Counted from the stretch's first letter, positions 48,001-59,842 are shown. The stretch: DNA of 64,000 nucleotides from Henckelia pumila (GCF_033568475.1 NC_133123.1:54753522-54817521), one strand, 5' to 3'. The notes: generated by a model not told the origin, from the letters alone. Numbers and translations: made by a program.

Positions 48001-49040
48001 ATAATGATCTGCTAGATGGTTCTGAGGCCATGACAATACTTGCTAGAAAACCTTGGCAACCCCATTTCAACAGCTTCCTCACCTGAATAAGAGATATCAC
48101 CTGAGGAATATCACTGCTCTGAGATGCATGAAAAGTAAACGGGTCGCCTCCCGGCGGTTTCACTGACACTGTCCTCCGACGAAAATCAATCGAAGCTCCA
48201 TTGACTGTCAACCAGTCCATACCCAATATCAAATCAAATCCACTCAACGGAAAAATCACCACATCTGTGCGAATGGAGTGCCCCTGAAGCTCCAACTCCA
48301 GTTCTCAAATGACACTAGAGGTAGAAATAATCTGTCCTGACGGCATAGTGACATCATAACCACTATCAAAAATCTCGGGTGTGATGCCTATCCGTCTGAT
48401 AAACTCCAGGGAGATAAACGAATGTGTAGCCCCTGAATCTAGAAACGCAAACGTGGAGTTGTCTCCAACTAAAATTTTCCCTGCACGCAGAAGAATCCCA
48501 ACAATTTCATACCACTACTAAACTTTCCCCCAAAGATAAGTCACTAATAACCCTTAATTCTAGTCACAAGTAAATCATGCTTCTTATTCTAACATGCAGA
48601 TAGAAAAATCCCAAATAAAAATTATTTCACAAAGAAAAATCGAAATTCTTAACCAAAGGAAGAAATTATAAAATACTAGGGGTAAGATATACCGGTGATC
48701 AAGGAGGTGTCTGGGTCTGCCTCCTCTGCCTGCATAACGAACACTCTACCAGCAGTGTTCTTCTTCTTCGGGCAATTAGCTATCTGGTGCCCTGGCTCTC
48801 TACAGTGGAAACAAACTCCTGCTCCCAAAAGACAAGATCCCGAATGCATCTTCTGACACTTCGGGCAAGTAGGAAAACCTCCAGTATTAGGGGCCCCGCC
48901 CCTAGGCTGCTGTGGCCTCTGCTGCTGGTTCGGGCCCTTAGACGGCCCAATATACTGCTTATTCGCAGGAGGCTGCGAAGATGGTCGCTGAAATCCAGAC
49001 TGATTCTGTCTCTTCCCCTGCAGCTCTCGCTGTATCTCTC
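45066..49040 (-). pseudogene. C internal region 3: pol and part of gag (fossil)
   Basis: Follows LTR3 in the same order: integrase (45112-46307), RNase H (46785-47132), reverse transcriptase and protease (47129-48480), then the zinc-knuckle end of gag (from 48676). It ends near 49040, where sequence like the middle of pol begins again. Broken, several breaks. Confidence 0.85.
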
Positions 49041-50216
49041 TCTCTGTCTCCAACGCTGCAACTCCTCATCAGTAGACTGTCCATCCCTGATCCGATCTCA
49101 CAGAACTGGCTGCAATGTCAATACTGACAAGCTCGGTGCATGAATACCCAAGTAAAACTCCAAATCAAACCTCTGAATCTCCCTCTGCAGTGGTAACTGC
49201 ACTGACAAACATGATACCACTGACGACTTTCAACTCAAAGCATCGGCCACCACATTAGCTTTACCCGGATGGTAGCTAATGTCACAGTCGTAATCCTTCA
49301 CCAACTCCAACCATATCCGTTGCCTCATGTTCAACTCCTTCTGAGTGAAAAAGTACTTGAGGCTCTTGTGATCGGTGAAAATCTTGCACTTCTCTCCATA
49401 CAGATAGTGCCTCCAAATTTTCAAAGCGAAGACCACTGCCGCTAACTCCAAATCATGTGTCGGGTAGTTCTGCTCATGAATCTTCAACTCCCTCGACGCA
49501 TAAGCAATAACCTTACCACACTGCATAAGTATTGCGCCTAAAACTAGCTTAGACGTGTCGGTGTACACCACTAACTCCTCGTGTGGTACTGTCATCGCTA
49601 AAACCGGTGCGGTAGTGAGTGCTTCCTTCATCTGATCGAAGCTCCTCTGACAGTCTAGACTCCAAACAAACTTCGCATTCTTCTTGGTTAAGAAAGTCAA
49701 GGGTACTGCAATAGAGGAAAAACCCTTGATGAACTTCCTATAGTATCCTGCCAAACCCAAGAAACTGCGAATCTCCAAAGCATTCTTCGGAATACCCCAT
49801 TTCTGCACTGCCTCAACCTTCGACTGATCCACTGCAATCCCATCTCTAGAAATAATGTGGCCAAGAAATGCCACCTGCTCAAGCCAAAACTCGCACTTGC
49901 TGAACTTGGCATACAAACGATGCTCCCTCAAAGTCTGCAAGGCTGTCTGTAGATGCTGTCTATGCTCCTCAACACTCCTAGAGTAGATCAAGATATCATC
50001 AATGAAGACTATGATGAACTGATCAAGATATGGCCGAAAAACTCGGTTCATGAGATCCATGAAAACCGCTGGAGCATTGGTCATCCCAAATGGCATCACT
50101 AAGAACTCGTAATGCCCATAACGTGTCCGGAAAGCAGTCTTGGACACATCTGCATCTCTAACTCGCAGCTGATGATAACCAGATCACAGGTCGATCTTGG
50201 AGAACACCTAAGCTCC
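49041..50216 (-). pseudogene. Extra C pol piece (RNase H and part of reverse transcriptase)
   Basis: This repeats the pol portion equivalent to about 46475-47650 of internal 3, including a 305-residue open stretch with FIDDILIYS and [11 protein letters not shown]. It adjoins gag sequence on its left and 5S spacer on its right (agctccctg then cagtttcaaacgg). It therefore comes from a further, otherwise lost C element. Fossil. Confidence 0.85.
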
Positions 50217-50558
50217 CTGCAGTTTCAAACGGACATAACTTTCGATCTGCTGAGAGTTACAGGAGCTTCAGCTTGCTAACGCGAAGCTCTTCTTGATACC
50301 TACAATGCATTTCTCGGTCTAAGAGACGGATAAGCTCAAATTCAAACCCGGAGATTGTCTTTGGGGGAATTTTTCCCGTAGGGCACGCTGGGACCCACCG
50401 AAGTGGCCCGCGTCACCGAGATCGCACGTTCACATCATGTGATTAAGTCTATTGCATCTTTTCTATCCGCGGATTGGACTGAAAGAGTCAGAAATAAGAC
50501 GGAGAGGAATTGGAAGAACAAGATGTACGAGTAAGAAAAAAAGAAACTAATAAAAAAA

Positions 50559-50678
50559 AGGGTGCAACACGAGGACTTCCCAGGGGGGTCACCCATCCAA
50601 GTACTACTCTTGCCCAAGCACGCATAACTTCGGAGTTCTGATGGGATACGGTGCATTAGTGCTGGTATGATCGCACCC
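50559..50678 (-). rRNA. 5S rRNA gene copy, box A variant
   Basis: 120 bp, with one extra base in the box C run. Box A reads agttatgcgtgcttgggcaag, and gtacttggatggg follows. Type 3 spacer on its 3' side. Confidence 0.91.
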
Positions 50679-51077
50679 AACAATGAATAAATTCTTTATT
50701 TTTTTGTCTCTCCAATTGCTGATCGGAGGAACAGGAACTGAAGTTTCAAACGGACATAAGTTTCGATCGGCTGAGAGTTACGGGAGCTTCAGCCTGCTCA
50801 CGCGAAGCTCCTTTTGATACCTACACCAAGTATCTCGGTCTAAGAGACGGAGACGCTCAAATTACAACCCGGAGATGGTCTTTCGGGGAGTTTTTCCCGA
50901 AGGGTGCTGGGACCCACAGAAGCGGCCCGCGTCACCCAGATCGCACGTTCATGTCATGTGATTAAGTCTATTTCATCTTTTCTATCCGTTGATTGGACTG
51001 AAAGAGTCGGAAATAAGACGGAGAGAAATCGAAAGAACAAGATGTACGAGTAAGAAAAAAAGAAACTAATAAAAAAA

Positions 51078-51196
51078 GGGGTGCAACACGAGGACTTCCC
51101 AGGAGGTCACCCATCCTAGTACTGCTCTCGCCCAAGCATGCTTAACTTCGGAGTTCTGATGGGATCCGGTGCATTACTGCTTCTATGATCGCACCC
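51078..51196 (-). rRNA. 5S rRNA gene copy, promoter close to consensus
   Basis: 119 bp. Normal box A start (agttaagcatgcttgggcgag), intermediate element gcagtactagg and box C gacctcctggg. A change in the first part (atagaagcagtaatg) affects stem II. Confidence 0.92.
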
Positions 51197-51597
51197 AACA
51201 TTGAATGAATTCTTTATTGTTTTGTCTCTCGAATTGCGGATCGGAGGAACAGGAGCTGCAGTTTCAAACGGACATAACTTTCGATCTGCTGAGAGTTACG
51301 GGAGCTTCAACTTGCTCACGCAAAGCTCTTCTCGATACCTACAGCTCTTATCTCGGTCTAAGAGACGAAGTAGCTCAAATTCAAACCCAGAGATTGCCTT
51401 TGGAGGCATTTTTCCCGTAGGGCAAGCTGGGACCCACCAAAGTGGCCCGCGCCACCCAGATCGCACGTTCAAGTCCTGTGATTCAGTCTATTGCATCTTT
51501 TCTATCCGTGGATTGGACTGAAAGAGTCGAAAATAGAACGGAGAGGTATCGGAAGAACAAGATGTACGAGTAAGAAAAAAAGAAACTAATAAAAAAA

Positions 51598-51716
51598 GGG
51601 GTGTAACACGAGGACTTCCAAGGGGGTCACCCATCCTAGTACTGTTCTTGCCCAAGCACGCATAACTTCGGAGATCTGATGGGATCCGGTGCATTAGTGC
51701 TGGTATGATCGCACCC
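51598..51716 (-). rRNA. 5S rRNA gene copy, box A variant
   Basis: 119 bp. agttatgcgtgcttgggcaag, cagatctccg, and gaacagtactagg. The 3' part reads gttacacccc. First gene of the regular trimer series. Confidence 0.91.
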
Positions 51717-52115
51717 AACAGTGAATGAATTCTTTATTGTTTTTCTCTCGAATTGCAGATTGGAGGAACATGAGCTACAGTTTCAAACGGACATAACTTT
51801 CGATCGGCTAAGAGTTACGGGAGCTTCAGCCTGCTCACGCGAAGCTCCTCTCGATACCAACAGCAAGTATCTCGGTCTAAGAGACGGAGACGCTCAAATG
51901 ACAACTCGGAGATGGTCTTTCGGGGCGTTTTTCCCGTAGGGCACGCTGGGACCCACCGAAGCGGCCCGCGTCACCTAGATCGCACGTTCACGTCATGTGA
52001 TTAAGTCTATTGCATCTTTTCTATCAGCGAATTAGACTGAAAGAGTCGGAAATAGGATGGCGAGGAATAGGAAAAACAAGAAGTACGAGTAAGAAAAAAA
52101 GAAATTAATGAAAAA

Positions 52116-52234
52116 GGGGTGCAACATGAGGACTTCACAGGGGATCACCCATTCTAGTATTGCTCTCGACGAATCACGCTTAACTTCGGAGTTCTGATGG
52201 GATCCGGTGCATTAGTTCTGTTATGATCGTACCC
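52116..52234 (-). rRNA. 5S rRNA gene copy, diverged
   Basis: 119 bp. Downstream of a normal agttaagcgtg come changes (attcgtcgagagcaatac, gatcccctgtgaag). The 5' end is gggtacgatcataacag. Confidence 0.9.
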
Positions 52235-52635
52235 AACAGTGAATGAATTCTTTATTGTTTTGTCTCTCGAATTGCGGATCGGAGGAACAGGAGTTGCAGT
52301 TTCAAACGGACATAACTTTCGATCTGCTGATAGTTACGGGAGCTTTAGCCTACTCACGCAAAGCTCTTATCGATAACTACAGCGCGTATCTCGGTCTAAG
52401 AGAAGGAGAAGCTCAAATTCAAACCCGGAGATGGTCTTTGGGGGCATTTTTCCCGTAGGGTGCGCTGGGACCCACTGAAGTGGCCCACGTAACCCATATC
52501 GCACGTTCACGTCGTGTGATTCAGTCTATTGCATCTTTTCTATCCGCGGATTGGACTGAAAGAGTCGGAAATAGGACGGAGAGGAATCGGAAGAACAAGA
52601 TGTATGAGTAAGAAAAAAAGAAACTAATAAAAAAA

Positions 52636-52754
52636 AGGGTGCAACACGAGGACTTCCCAAGGGGTCACCCATCCTAGTACTGCTCTTGCCCAAGCACGCG
52701 TAACTTTGGAGTTCTGATGGGATCCGGTGCATTAGTGCTGGTATGATCGCACCC
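52636..52754 (-). rRNA. 5S rRNA gene copy, box A variant (C form)
   Basis: 119 bp. Box A reads agttacgcgtgcttgggcaag, a different base at the position that is T in its relatives. The rest is near consensus. Confidence 0.91.
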
Positions 52755-53154
52755 AACAGTGCATGAATTCTTTATTTTTTTTCTCTCGAATTGCGGATCT
52801 TAGGAACAGGAGCTGCAGTTTCAAACGGACATAACTTTCGATCGGCTGAGAGTTACTGGAGCTTCAGCCTGCTCACGCGAATCTACACTCGATACCTATA
52901 GTGCGTATATCGGTTAAAGAGACGGAGACGCTCAAATTCCAAAACGAAGATGGTCTTTCGGGGCATTTTTCTCGTATGTCGCGCTGGGACCCACCAAAGC
53001 ATCCCGCGTCACCCAGATCGCACTTTCACATCATATGATTCAGTCTATTGCATCTTTTATATCCACGGATTTGACTGAAAGAGTCGGAAATAGGACGGCG
53101 AGGAATCGAAAGAACAAGAAGTACGAGTAAGAAAAAAAGAAATTAATGAAAAAA

Positions 53155-53273
53155 AGGGTGCAACACGAGGACTTCCCAAGGGGTCACCCATCTTAGTACA
53201 GCTCTCGCCCAAGAACGCTTAACTTCGGAGTTCTGATGGGATCCGGTGCATTAGTGCTGGTATGATCGCACCC
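53155..53273 (-). rRNA. 5S rRNA gene copy
   Basis: 119 bp. Normal agttaagcg followed by ttcttgggcgagagctgtactaagatggg. Box C is ccccttggg. Confidence 0.91.
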
Positions 53274-53665
53274 AACAGTTAATGAATTCTTTATTGTTTT
53301 GTCTCTTGAATTGCGGATCGGAGGAACAGGAGCTGCAGTTTCAAAAGGACATAACTTTCGATCGGCTAAGAGTTATGGGAGCTTCAGCCTGCTCACGCGA
53401 AGCTCCTCTCGATACCTACAGCAAGTATCTCGGTCTATGAGACGGAGACGCTCAAATTACAACCCGAAGATGGTCTTTCGTGGAGTTTTTCCCTTAAGGT
53501 GTGCTGGGACCCACCGAAGCGGCCCGCGTCACCTAGATCGCACGTTCACATTAAGTTTATTGCATCTTTTCTATCCGCGGATTGGACTGAGAGAGTTGGA
53601 AATAGGACGGCGAGGAATCGGAAAAACAAGAAATACGAGTAAGAAAAAAAGAAATTAATGAAAAA

Positions 53666-53784
53666 GGGGTGCAACATGAGGACTTCCCATGGGATCACCC
53701 ATCCAAGTACTACTCTCGCCCAAGCATGCTTAACTTCGGAGTTCTGAAGGGATCCGGTGCATTAGTACTGGTATGATCGCACCC
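53666..53784 (-). rRNA. 5S rRNA gene copy
   Basis: 119 bp. agttaagcatgcttgggcgag, gtagtacttggatgggtgatcccatggg; cccttcag replaces cccatcag. Confidence 0.91.
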
Positions 53785-54185
53785 AACATTGATTGAATTA
53801 TTTATTTTTTGTCTCTCGAATTGCGGATCGGAGGAACAGGAGCTGTAGTTTCAAACGGACATAACTTTTGATCTGCTGAGAGTTACGGGAGCTTCAGCCT
53901 GTTCACGCGAATTTCTTCTCGATACCTACAGTGCGTATCTCGGTCTAAGAAACGGAGAAGCTCAAATTCAAACCCGAAGATGTTCTTTGGGGGCATTTTT
54001 CCCATAGGGCGTGCTGGGACCCACCGAAGTGGCCCGCGTCACCCAGATCGCACATTCACGTTGTGTGATTCAGTCTATTGCATCTTTTCTATCCGTTGAT
54101 TGGACTGAAAGAGTCGGAAAAAGGACGGAGAGGAATCGGAAGAACAAGATGTACGAGTAAGAGAAAAAAAATCTAATAAAAAAAA

Positions 54186-54304
54186 GGGATGCAACACGAG
54201 GACTTCCCAAGTGGTCACCCATCCTAGTACTGCTCTTGCTCAAGCACGCATAACTTCGGAGTTCTGATGGGATCCGTTGCATTAGGGCTGGTATGATCGC
54301 ACCC
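54186..54304 (-). rRNA. 5S rRNA gene copy, box A variant, diverged
   Basis: 119 bp. agttatgcgtgcttgagcaag, with cagccctaatgcaacgg near the start and gaccacttggg in box C. The 3' end reads gcatccc and cannot fully pair with the gggtgc 5' end. Confidence 0.9.
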
Positions 54305-54704
54305 AACAATGCATGAATTCTTTATTTTTTTGTCTCTCGAATTGCTGATCTAAGGAACAGGAGCTGCAGTTTCAAACGGACATAACTTTCGATCGGCTGA
54401 GAGTTACTGGAGCTTCAGCCTGCTCACGCGAATCTACACTCGATACCTATAGTGCGTATATCGGTTAAAGAGACGGAGATGCTCAAATTCCAAAACAAAG
54501 ATGGTCTTTCAAGGCATTTTTCCCATATGTCACGCTGGGACCCATCGAAGCGGCCCGCGTCACCCAGATCGCACGTTCACATTGTATGATTCAGTATATT
54601 GCATCTTTTATATCCGCGAATTGGACTGAAAGAGTTGGAAATAGGACGGCGATGAATCGAAAGAACAAGAAGTACGAGTAAGAAAAAAAAAATTAATGAA
54701 AAAA

Positions 54705-54823
54705 GGTGTGCAACACGAGGACTTCCCAAGGGGTCACTCATCCTAGTACTGCTCTCACCCAAGCGCGCTTAACTTCGGAGTTCTGATGGGATCCGGTGCA
54801 TTAGTGCTGGTATGATCTCACCC
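54705..54823 (-). rRNA. 5S rRNA gene copy
   Basis: 119 bp. agttaagcgcgcttgggtgagagcagtactaggatgag. The 5' end is gggtgagatc and the 3' end gcacacc. Confidence 0.91.
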
Positions 54824-55215
54824 AACAGTGAATGAATTCTTTATTGTTTTGTCTCTCGAATTGCGGATCGGAGGAACATGAGCTGCAGTTTCAAAAGGAC
54901 ATAACTTTCGATTGGCTAAGAGTTATGGGAGCTTTAGCCTGCTCACGCGAAGCTCCTCTCGATACCTACAGCAAGTATCTCGGTCTAAGAGATGGAGACG
55001 CTCAAATTACAACCCGAAGATGGTCTTTCGTGGCGTTTTTCACTTAAGGAGCGCTGGGACCCACCGAAGCGGCCCACGTAACCCAGATCGCACGTTCAAA
55101 TTAAGTCTATTGCATCTTTTCTATCCGCGGATTGGAGTGAAAGAGTCGGAAATAGGACGGCGAGGAATCGGAAAAACAAGAAATACGAGTAAGAAAAAAA
55201 GAAATTAATGAAAAA

Positions 55216-55334
55216 GGGGTGCAACACGAGGGCTTCCCAGGGGGTCACTCATACTAGTACTGCTCCCGCCCAAGCACGCTTAACTTCGGAGTTCTGAAGG
55301 AATCCGGTGCATTAGTTCTGGTATGATCGTACCC
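55216..55334 (-). rRNA. 5S rRNA gene copy
   Basis: 119 bp. Normal agttaagcgtgcttgggcgggagc and box C ccccctggg. Changes are gattccttcag, actagtatgag and gaagccctcg. Confidence 0.91.
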
Positions 55335-55735
55335 AACATTGATTGAATTATTTATTTTTTTGTCTCTCGAATTGCGGATCGGAGGAACCGGAGCTGTAGT
55401 TTCAAACGGACATAACTTTTGATCTGCTGAGAGTTACGGGAGCTTCAGCCTGCTCACGCGAAGTTCTTCTCGATACCTACAGCGCCTATCTCGGTCTGAG
55501 AGACGGAGAAGCTCAAATTCAAACCCGGAGATGGTCTTTGGTGGCATTTTTACCGTAGGGCGCGCTGGGACCCACTGAAGTGGCCCGCGTCACCCAGATC
55601 GCACGTTCACGTCAGTGATTCAGTCTATTGCATCTTTTCTATCCGCGGATTGGACTGAAAGAGTCAGAAATAGGACGGAGAGGAATCGGAAGAACAAGAT
55701 GTACGAGTTAGAAAAAAAGAAACTAATAAAAAAAA

Positions 55736-55854
55736 GGGGTGCAACACGAGGACTTCCCAAGGGGTCACCCATCCTAGTACTGCTCTTGCCCAAGCACGCA
55801 TAACTTCGGAGTTCTGATGGGATCCATTGCATTAGTGCTGGTATGATCGCACCC
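55736..55854 (-). rRNA. 5S rRNA gene copy, box A variant
   Basis: 119 bp. agttatgcgtgcttgggcaag and gcaatggatcc. The spacer upstream (right) lacks about 30 bp next to the gene, so the usual AT-rich stretch before the start is missing (cgaggggtgcgatc), which should weaken initiation. This makes the 489-bp unit. Confidence 0.91.
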
Positions 55855-56224
55855 CTCGAATTGCAGATCTGAGGAACAGGAGCTGCAGTTTCAAACGGAC
55901 ATAACTTTCGATCGGCTGAGAATTACTGGAGCTTCAGCCTGCTCACGCGATTCTACACTCGATACTTATAGTGCGTATATCGGTTAAAGAGACGGAGACG
56001 CTCAAATTCCAAAATGGAAATGGTCTTTCGGGGCATTTTTCCCGTATGTCACGCTAGGACACATCGAAGCGGCCCGCGTCACCCAGATCGCACGTTCACA
56101 TCATATGATTCAGTCTATTGCATCTTTTCTATCCGCGGATTGGACTGAAAGAGTCGGAAATAGGACGGCGAGGAATGGAAAGAACAAGATGTACGAGTAA
56201 GAAAAAAAGAAATTAATGAAAAAA

Positions 56225-56343
56225 AAGGTGCAACACGAGGACTTCCCAAGGGGTCACCCATCCTAGTATTGCTCTCGCCCAAACACGCTTAACTTCGGAG
56301 TTCTGATAGGATCCGGTGCATTAGTTCTGGTATGATCGCACCC
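56225..56343 (-). rRNA. 5S rRNA gene copy, close to consensus
   Basis: 119 bp. agttaagcgtgtttgggcgagagcaatactagg; box C ccccttggg; 3' end gcacctt. It resembles the copy at 25145 in several private changes. Confidence 0.92.
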
Positions 56344-56735
56344 AACATTGAATGAATTCTTTATTGTTTTGTCTCTCGAATTGCGGATCGGAGGAACAGG
56401 AGCTGCAGTTTCAAAAGGACATAACTTTCGATCGGCTAAGAGTTACGGGAGCTTCAGCCTGCTCACGCGAAGTTCCTCTCGATACCTACAGCAAGTATCT
56501 CGGTCTAAGAGACGGAGACGCTCAAATTACAACCCGGAGATGGTCTTTCGTGGCGTTTTTCCCTTAAGGCATGCTGGGACCCACCGAAGCGGCCCGCGTC
56601 ACCCAGATCGTACGTTCACATTAAGTCTATTGCATCTTTTCTATCCGCGGATTGGACTGAAAGAGTCGGAAATAGGATGGCGGGGAATCGGAAAAACAAG
56701 AAATACGAGTAATAAAAAAAGAAATTAATGAAAAA

Positions 56736-56854
56736 GGGGTGCAACACGAGGACTTCCCAGGGGGTCACCCATCCAAGTACTGCTCTCGCCCAAGCACGTT
56801 TATCTTCGGAGTTCTGATGGGATCCGGTGCATTAGTGCTGGTATGATCGCACCC
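56736..56854 (-). rRNA. 5S rRNA gene copy, box A changed
   Basis: 119 bp. Box A reads agataaacgtgcttggg and the intermediate region gcagtacttggatggg. 5' and 3' ends are consensus. Confidence 0.91.
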
Positions 56855-57257
56855 AACAGTGAATGAATTATTTATTGTTTTGTCTCTCGAATTGCGGATC
56901 TGAGGAAAAGGAGCTGCAGTTTCAAACGGACATAACTTTCGATCTGCTGAGAGTTACTGGAGCTTCAGCCTGCTCACGCGAAGCTCTTCTCGATACCTAC
57001 AGCGCGTATCTCGATCTAAGAGACGGAGAAGCTCAAATTCAAACCCGGAGATGGTCTTTGGGGGAATTTTTCCCGTAGGGCACGCTGGGACCCACAGAAG
57101 TGGCCCGCGTCACCCATATCGCACGTTCACGTCGTGTGATTCAGTTTATTGCATCTTTTCTATCCGCGGATTGGACTGAAAGAGTCGGAAATAGGACGGA
57201 GAGGAATCGAAAGAACAAGATGTACGAGTAAGAAAAGAAAAATCTAATAAAAAAAAA

Positions 57258-57376
57258 GGGATGCAACACGAGGACTTCCCAAGGGGTCACCCATCCTAGT
57301 ACTGCTCTTGCCCAAGCACGCTTAACTTCGGAGTTCTGATGGGATCCGGTGCATTAGTGCTGGTATGATCGCACCC
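57258..57376 (-). rRNA. 5S rRNA gene copy, type 3 monomer without the box A change
   Basis: 119 bp. Unlike the other type 3 genes of the series, box A is the normal agttaagcgtgcttggg, but the linked gcaagag change and the gcatccc 3' end are present. Confidence 0.91.
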
Positions 57377-57780
57377 AACAGTGCATGAATTCTTTATTTT
57401 TTTTTCTCTCGAATTGCGAATCTGAGGAACAGGAGCTACAGTTTCAAACGGACATAACTTTCGATCGGCTGAGAGTTACTAGAGCTTCAGCCTGCTCACG
57501 CGAATCTACACTCGATACCTATAGTGCGTATATCGGTTAAAGAGACGGAGACGCTCAAATTCCAAAACGAAGATGGTCTTTCAAGGCATTTTTCCCTTAT
57601 GTCACGCTGGGAGCCACCGAAGCGGCCCGCGTCACCCAGATCGCACGTTCACATCGTATTATTCAGTATATTGCATCTTTTCTATCCACGGATTGGACTG
57701 AAAGAGTCGGAAATAGGACGGAGAGGAATCGGAAGAACAAGATGTACGAGTAAGAAAAAAAAGAATCTAATAAAAAAAAA

Positions 57781-57899
57781 GGGATGCAACACGAGGAATT
57801 CCCAAGGGATCACCCATCCTAATACTGCTCTTGCCCAAGCACGCTTAACTTCGGAGTTCTGATGGGATCCGGTGCATTAGTGCTGGTATGATCGCACAC
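57781..57899 (-). rRNA. 5S rRNA gene copy in a chimeric unit
   Basis: 119 bp. gcaagagcagtattaggatgggtgatcccttgggaattcc and a gcatccc 3' end copy the pattern of the type 3 gene at 57258, not of the gene expected at this place. The 5' end is tgtgcgatc after a gtg change. The spacer on its left is chimeric. Confidence 0.9.
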
Positions 57900-58291
57900 A
57901 ACAGTGAATGAATTTTTTATTGTTTTGTCTCTCGAATTGCAGATCGGAGGAACAGGAGCTGCAGTTTCAAAAGGACATAGCTTTCGATCGGCTAAGAGTT
58001 ACGGGAGCTTCAGCCTGCTCACGCGAAGCTCCTCTCGATACCTACAGCAAGTATCTCGGTCTAAGAGATGGAGACGCTCAAATTACAACCCGGAGATGGT
58101 CTTTCGTGGAGTTTTTCCCTTTAGGCGCGCTGGGACCCACCGAAGCGGCCCGCGTCACCCAGATTGCACGTTCACATTAAGTCTATTGCATCTTTTCTAT
58201 CCGCGGATTGGACTGAAAGAGTTGGAAATAGGACGGCGAGGAATCGGAAAAACAAGAAGTACGAGTAAGAAAAAAATAAATTAATGAAAAA

Positions 58292-58411
58292 GGGGTGCAA
58301 CACGAGGACTTCCCAGGAGGTCAACCATCCTAGTACTGCTCTCGCCCAAGCACGCTTAACTTTGGAGTTCTGATGGGATCCGGTGCATTAGTGCTTTGTA
58401 TGATCGCACCC
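58292..58411 (-). rRNA. 5S rRNA gene copy
   Basis: 120 bp, with one extra base near the start (gatcatacaaagcac). Box A normal; box C gacctcctggg preceded by ggttg. The copy at 63566 shares these private changes. Confidence 0.91.
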
Positions 58412-58814
58412 AACAGTGAATGAATTTTTTATTGTTTTGTCTCTCAAATTGCGGATCGGAGGAACAGGAGCTGCAGTTTCAAACGAACTTAACTTTCGAT
58501 CTGCTGAGAGTTACGGGAGCTTCAGCTTGCTCACGCGAAGCTCTTCTCGATACCTACAGCGCGTATCTCGTTCTAAGAGTCGGAAAAGTTAAATTCAAAC
58601 CCAGAGATTGTCTTTGGGGGCATTTTTCTCGTAGGGCGCGCTGGGACCCACCGAAGTGGCCCGCGTCACCCAGATCGCACTTTCACGTCTTGTGATTCAG
58701 TCTATTGCATCTTTTATATCCGCGGATTGGACTGAAAGAGTTGGAAATAGGACGGAGAGGAATCGGAAGAACAAGATGTACGAGTAAGAAAAAAAGAGTC
58801 TAATAAAAAAAAAA

Positions 58815-58933
58815 GGGATGCAACACGAGGACTTCCCAAGGGGTCACCCATCCTAGTACTGCTCTTGCCCAAGCACGCATAACTTCGGAGATCTGATGGG
58901 ATCCGTTGCATTAGTGCTGGTATGATCGCACCC
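58815..58933 (-). rRNA. 5S rRNA gene copy, box A variant
   Basis: 119 bp. agttatgcgtgcttgggcaag, cagatctccg, gcaacggatcc; 3' end gcatccc followed by a run of ten T. Confidence 0.91.
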
Positions 58934-59331
58934 AACAGTGCATGAATTCTTTATTTTTTTGTCTCTCGAATTGCGGATCTGAGGAACAGGAGCTGCAGTT
59001 TCAAACGGACATAACTTTCGATCGGCTGAGAGTTACTGGAGCTTCAGCCTGCTCACACGAATCTACACTCGATACCTATAGTGCGTATATCGGTTAAAGA
59101 GACGGAGACGCTCAAATTCCAAAACGGAGATGGTCTTTCAAGGCATTTTTCCCATATGTCACGCTGGGACCCACCGAAGTGGCCCGCGTCACCCAGATCG
59201 CACGTTCACATCGTATGATTCAGTATTGCATCTTTTATATCCGCGGATTGGACTGAAAGAGTCGGAAATAGGACGGCGATGAATCGAAAGAACAAGAAGT
59301 ACGAGTAAGAAAAAAAGAAATTAATGAAAAA

Positions 59332-59450
59332 GGGGTGCAACACGAGGACTTCCCAAGGGGTCACCCATCATAGTACAGCTCTCACCCAAGCACGCTTAAC
59401 TTCGGAGTTCTGATGGGATCTGGTGCATTAGTGCTGGTATGATCGCACCC
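59332..59450 (-). rRNA. 5S rRNA gene copy
   Basis: 119 bp. agttaagcgtgcttgggtgagagctgtactatgatggg; gcaccagatcc. Terminal stem gggtgc/gcaccc is intact. Confidence 0.92.
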
Positions 59451-59842
59451 AACAGTGAATGAATTCTTTATTGTTTTGTCTCTCGAATTGCGGATCGGAG
59501 GAACAGGAGCTGCAGTTTCAAAAGGACATAACTTTCGATTGGCTAAGAGTTACGGGAGCTTCAGCCTGCTCACGCGAAGTTCCTCTCGATACCTACAGCA
59601 AGTATCTCGGTCTAAGAGATGGAGACGCTCAAATTACTACCCAGAGATGGTCTTTCGTGGTGTTTTTCCCTTAAGGAGCGCTGGGACCCACCAAAGCGGC
59701 TCGCGTCACCCAGATCGCACGTTCACATTAAGTCTATTGCATCTTTTCTATCCGCGGATTGGAGTGAAAGAGTCGGAAATAGGACGGCGAGGAATCGGAA
59801 AAACAAGAAATACGAGTAAGAAAAAAAGAAATTAATGAAAAA

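Larger units (their letters stand above)
25802..50216 (-). mobile_element. Tandem of C-family Ty3/gypsy retrotransposons sharing LTRs (fossil)
   Basis: Read left to right: LTR1, internal 1, LTR2, internal 2, LTR3, internal 3, then an extra pol piece. All are on the - strand. Neighbouring elements share one LTR, the pattern produced by unequal recombination between LTRs rather than by separate insertions. Long LTRs (about 2.6-2.7 kb), a methionine-tRNA primer site and a chromodomain-like pol end (EEATWETEADMRTRYPELF) point to a Tekay/Del-type chromovirus (inferred). All copies are broken, each with several breaks. The high similarity between copies by eye suggests recent amplification. Confidence 0.9.
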
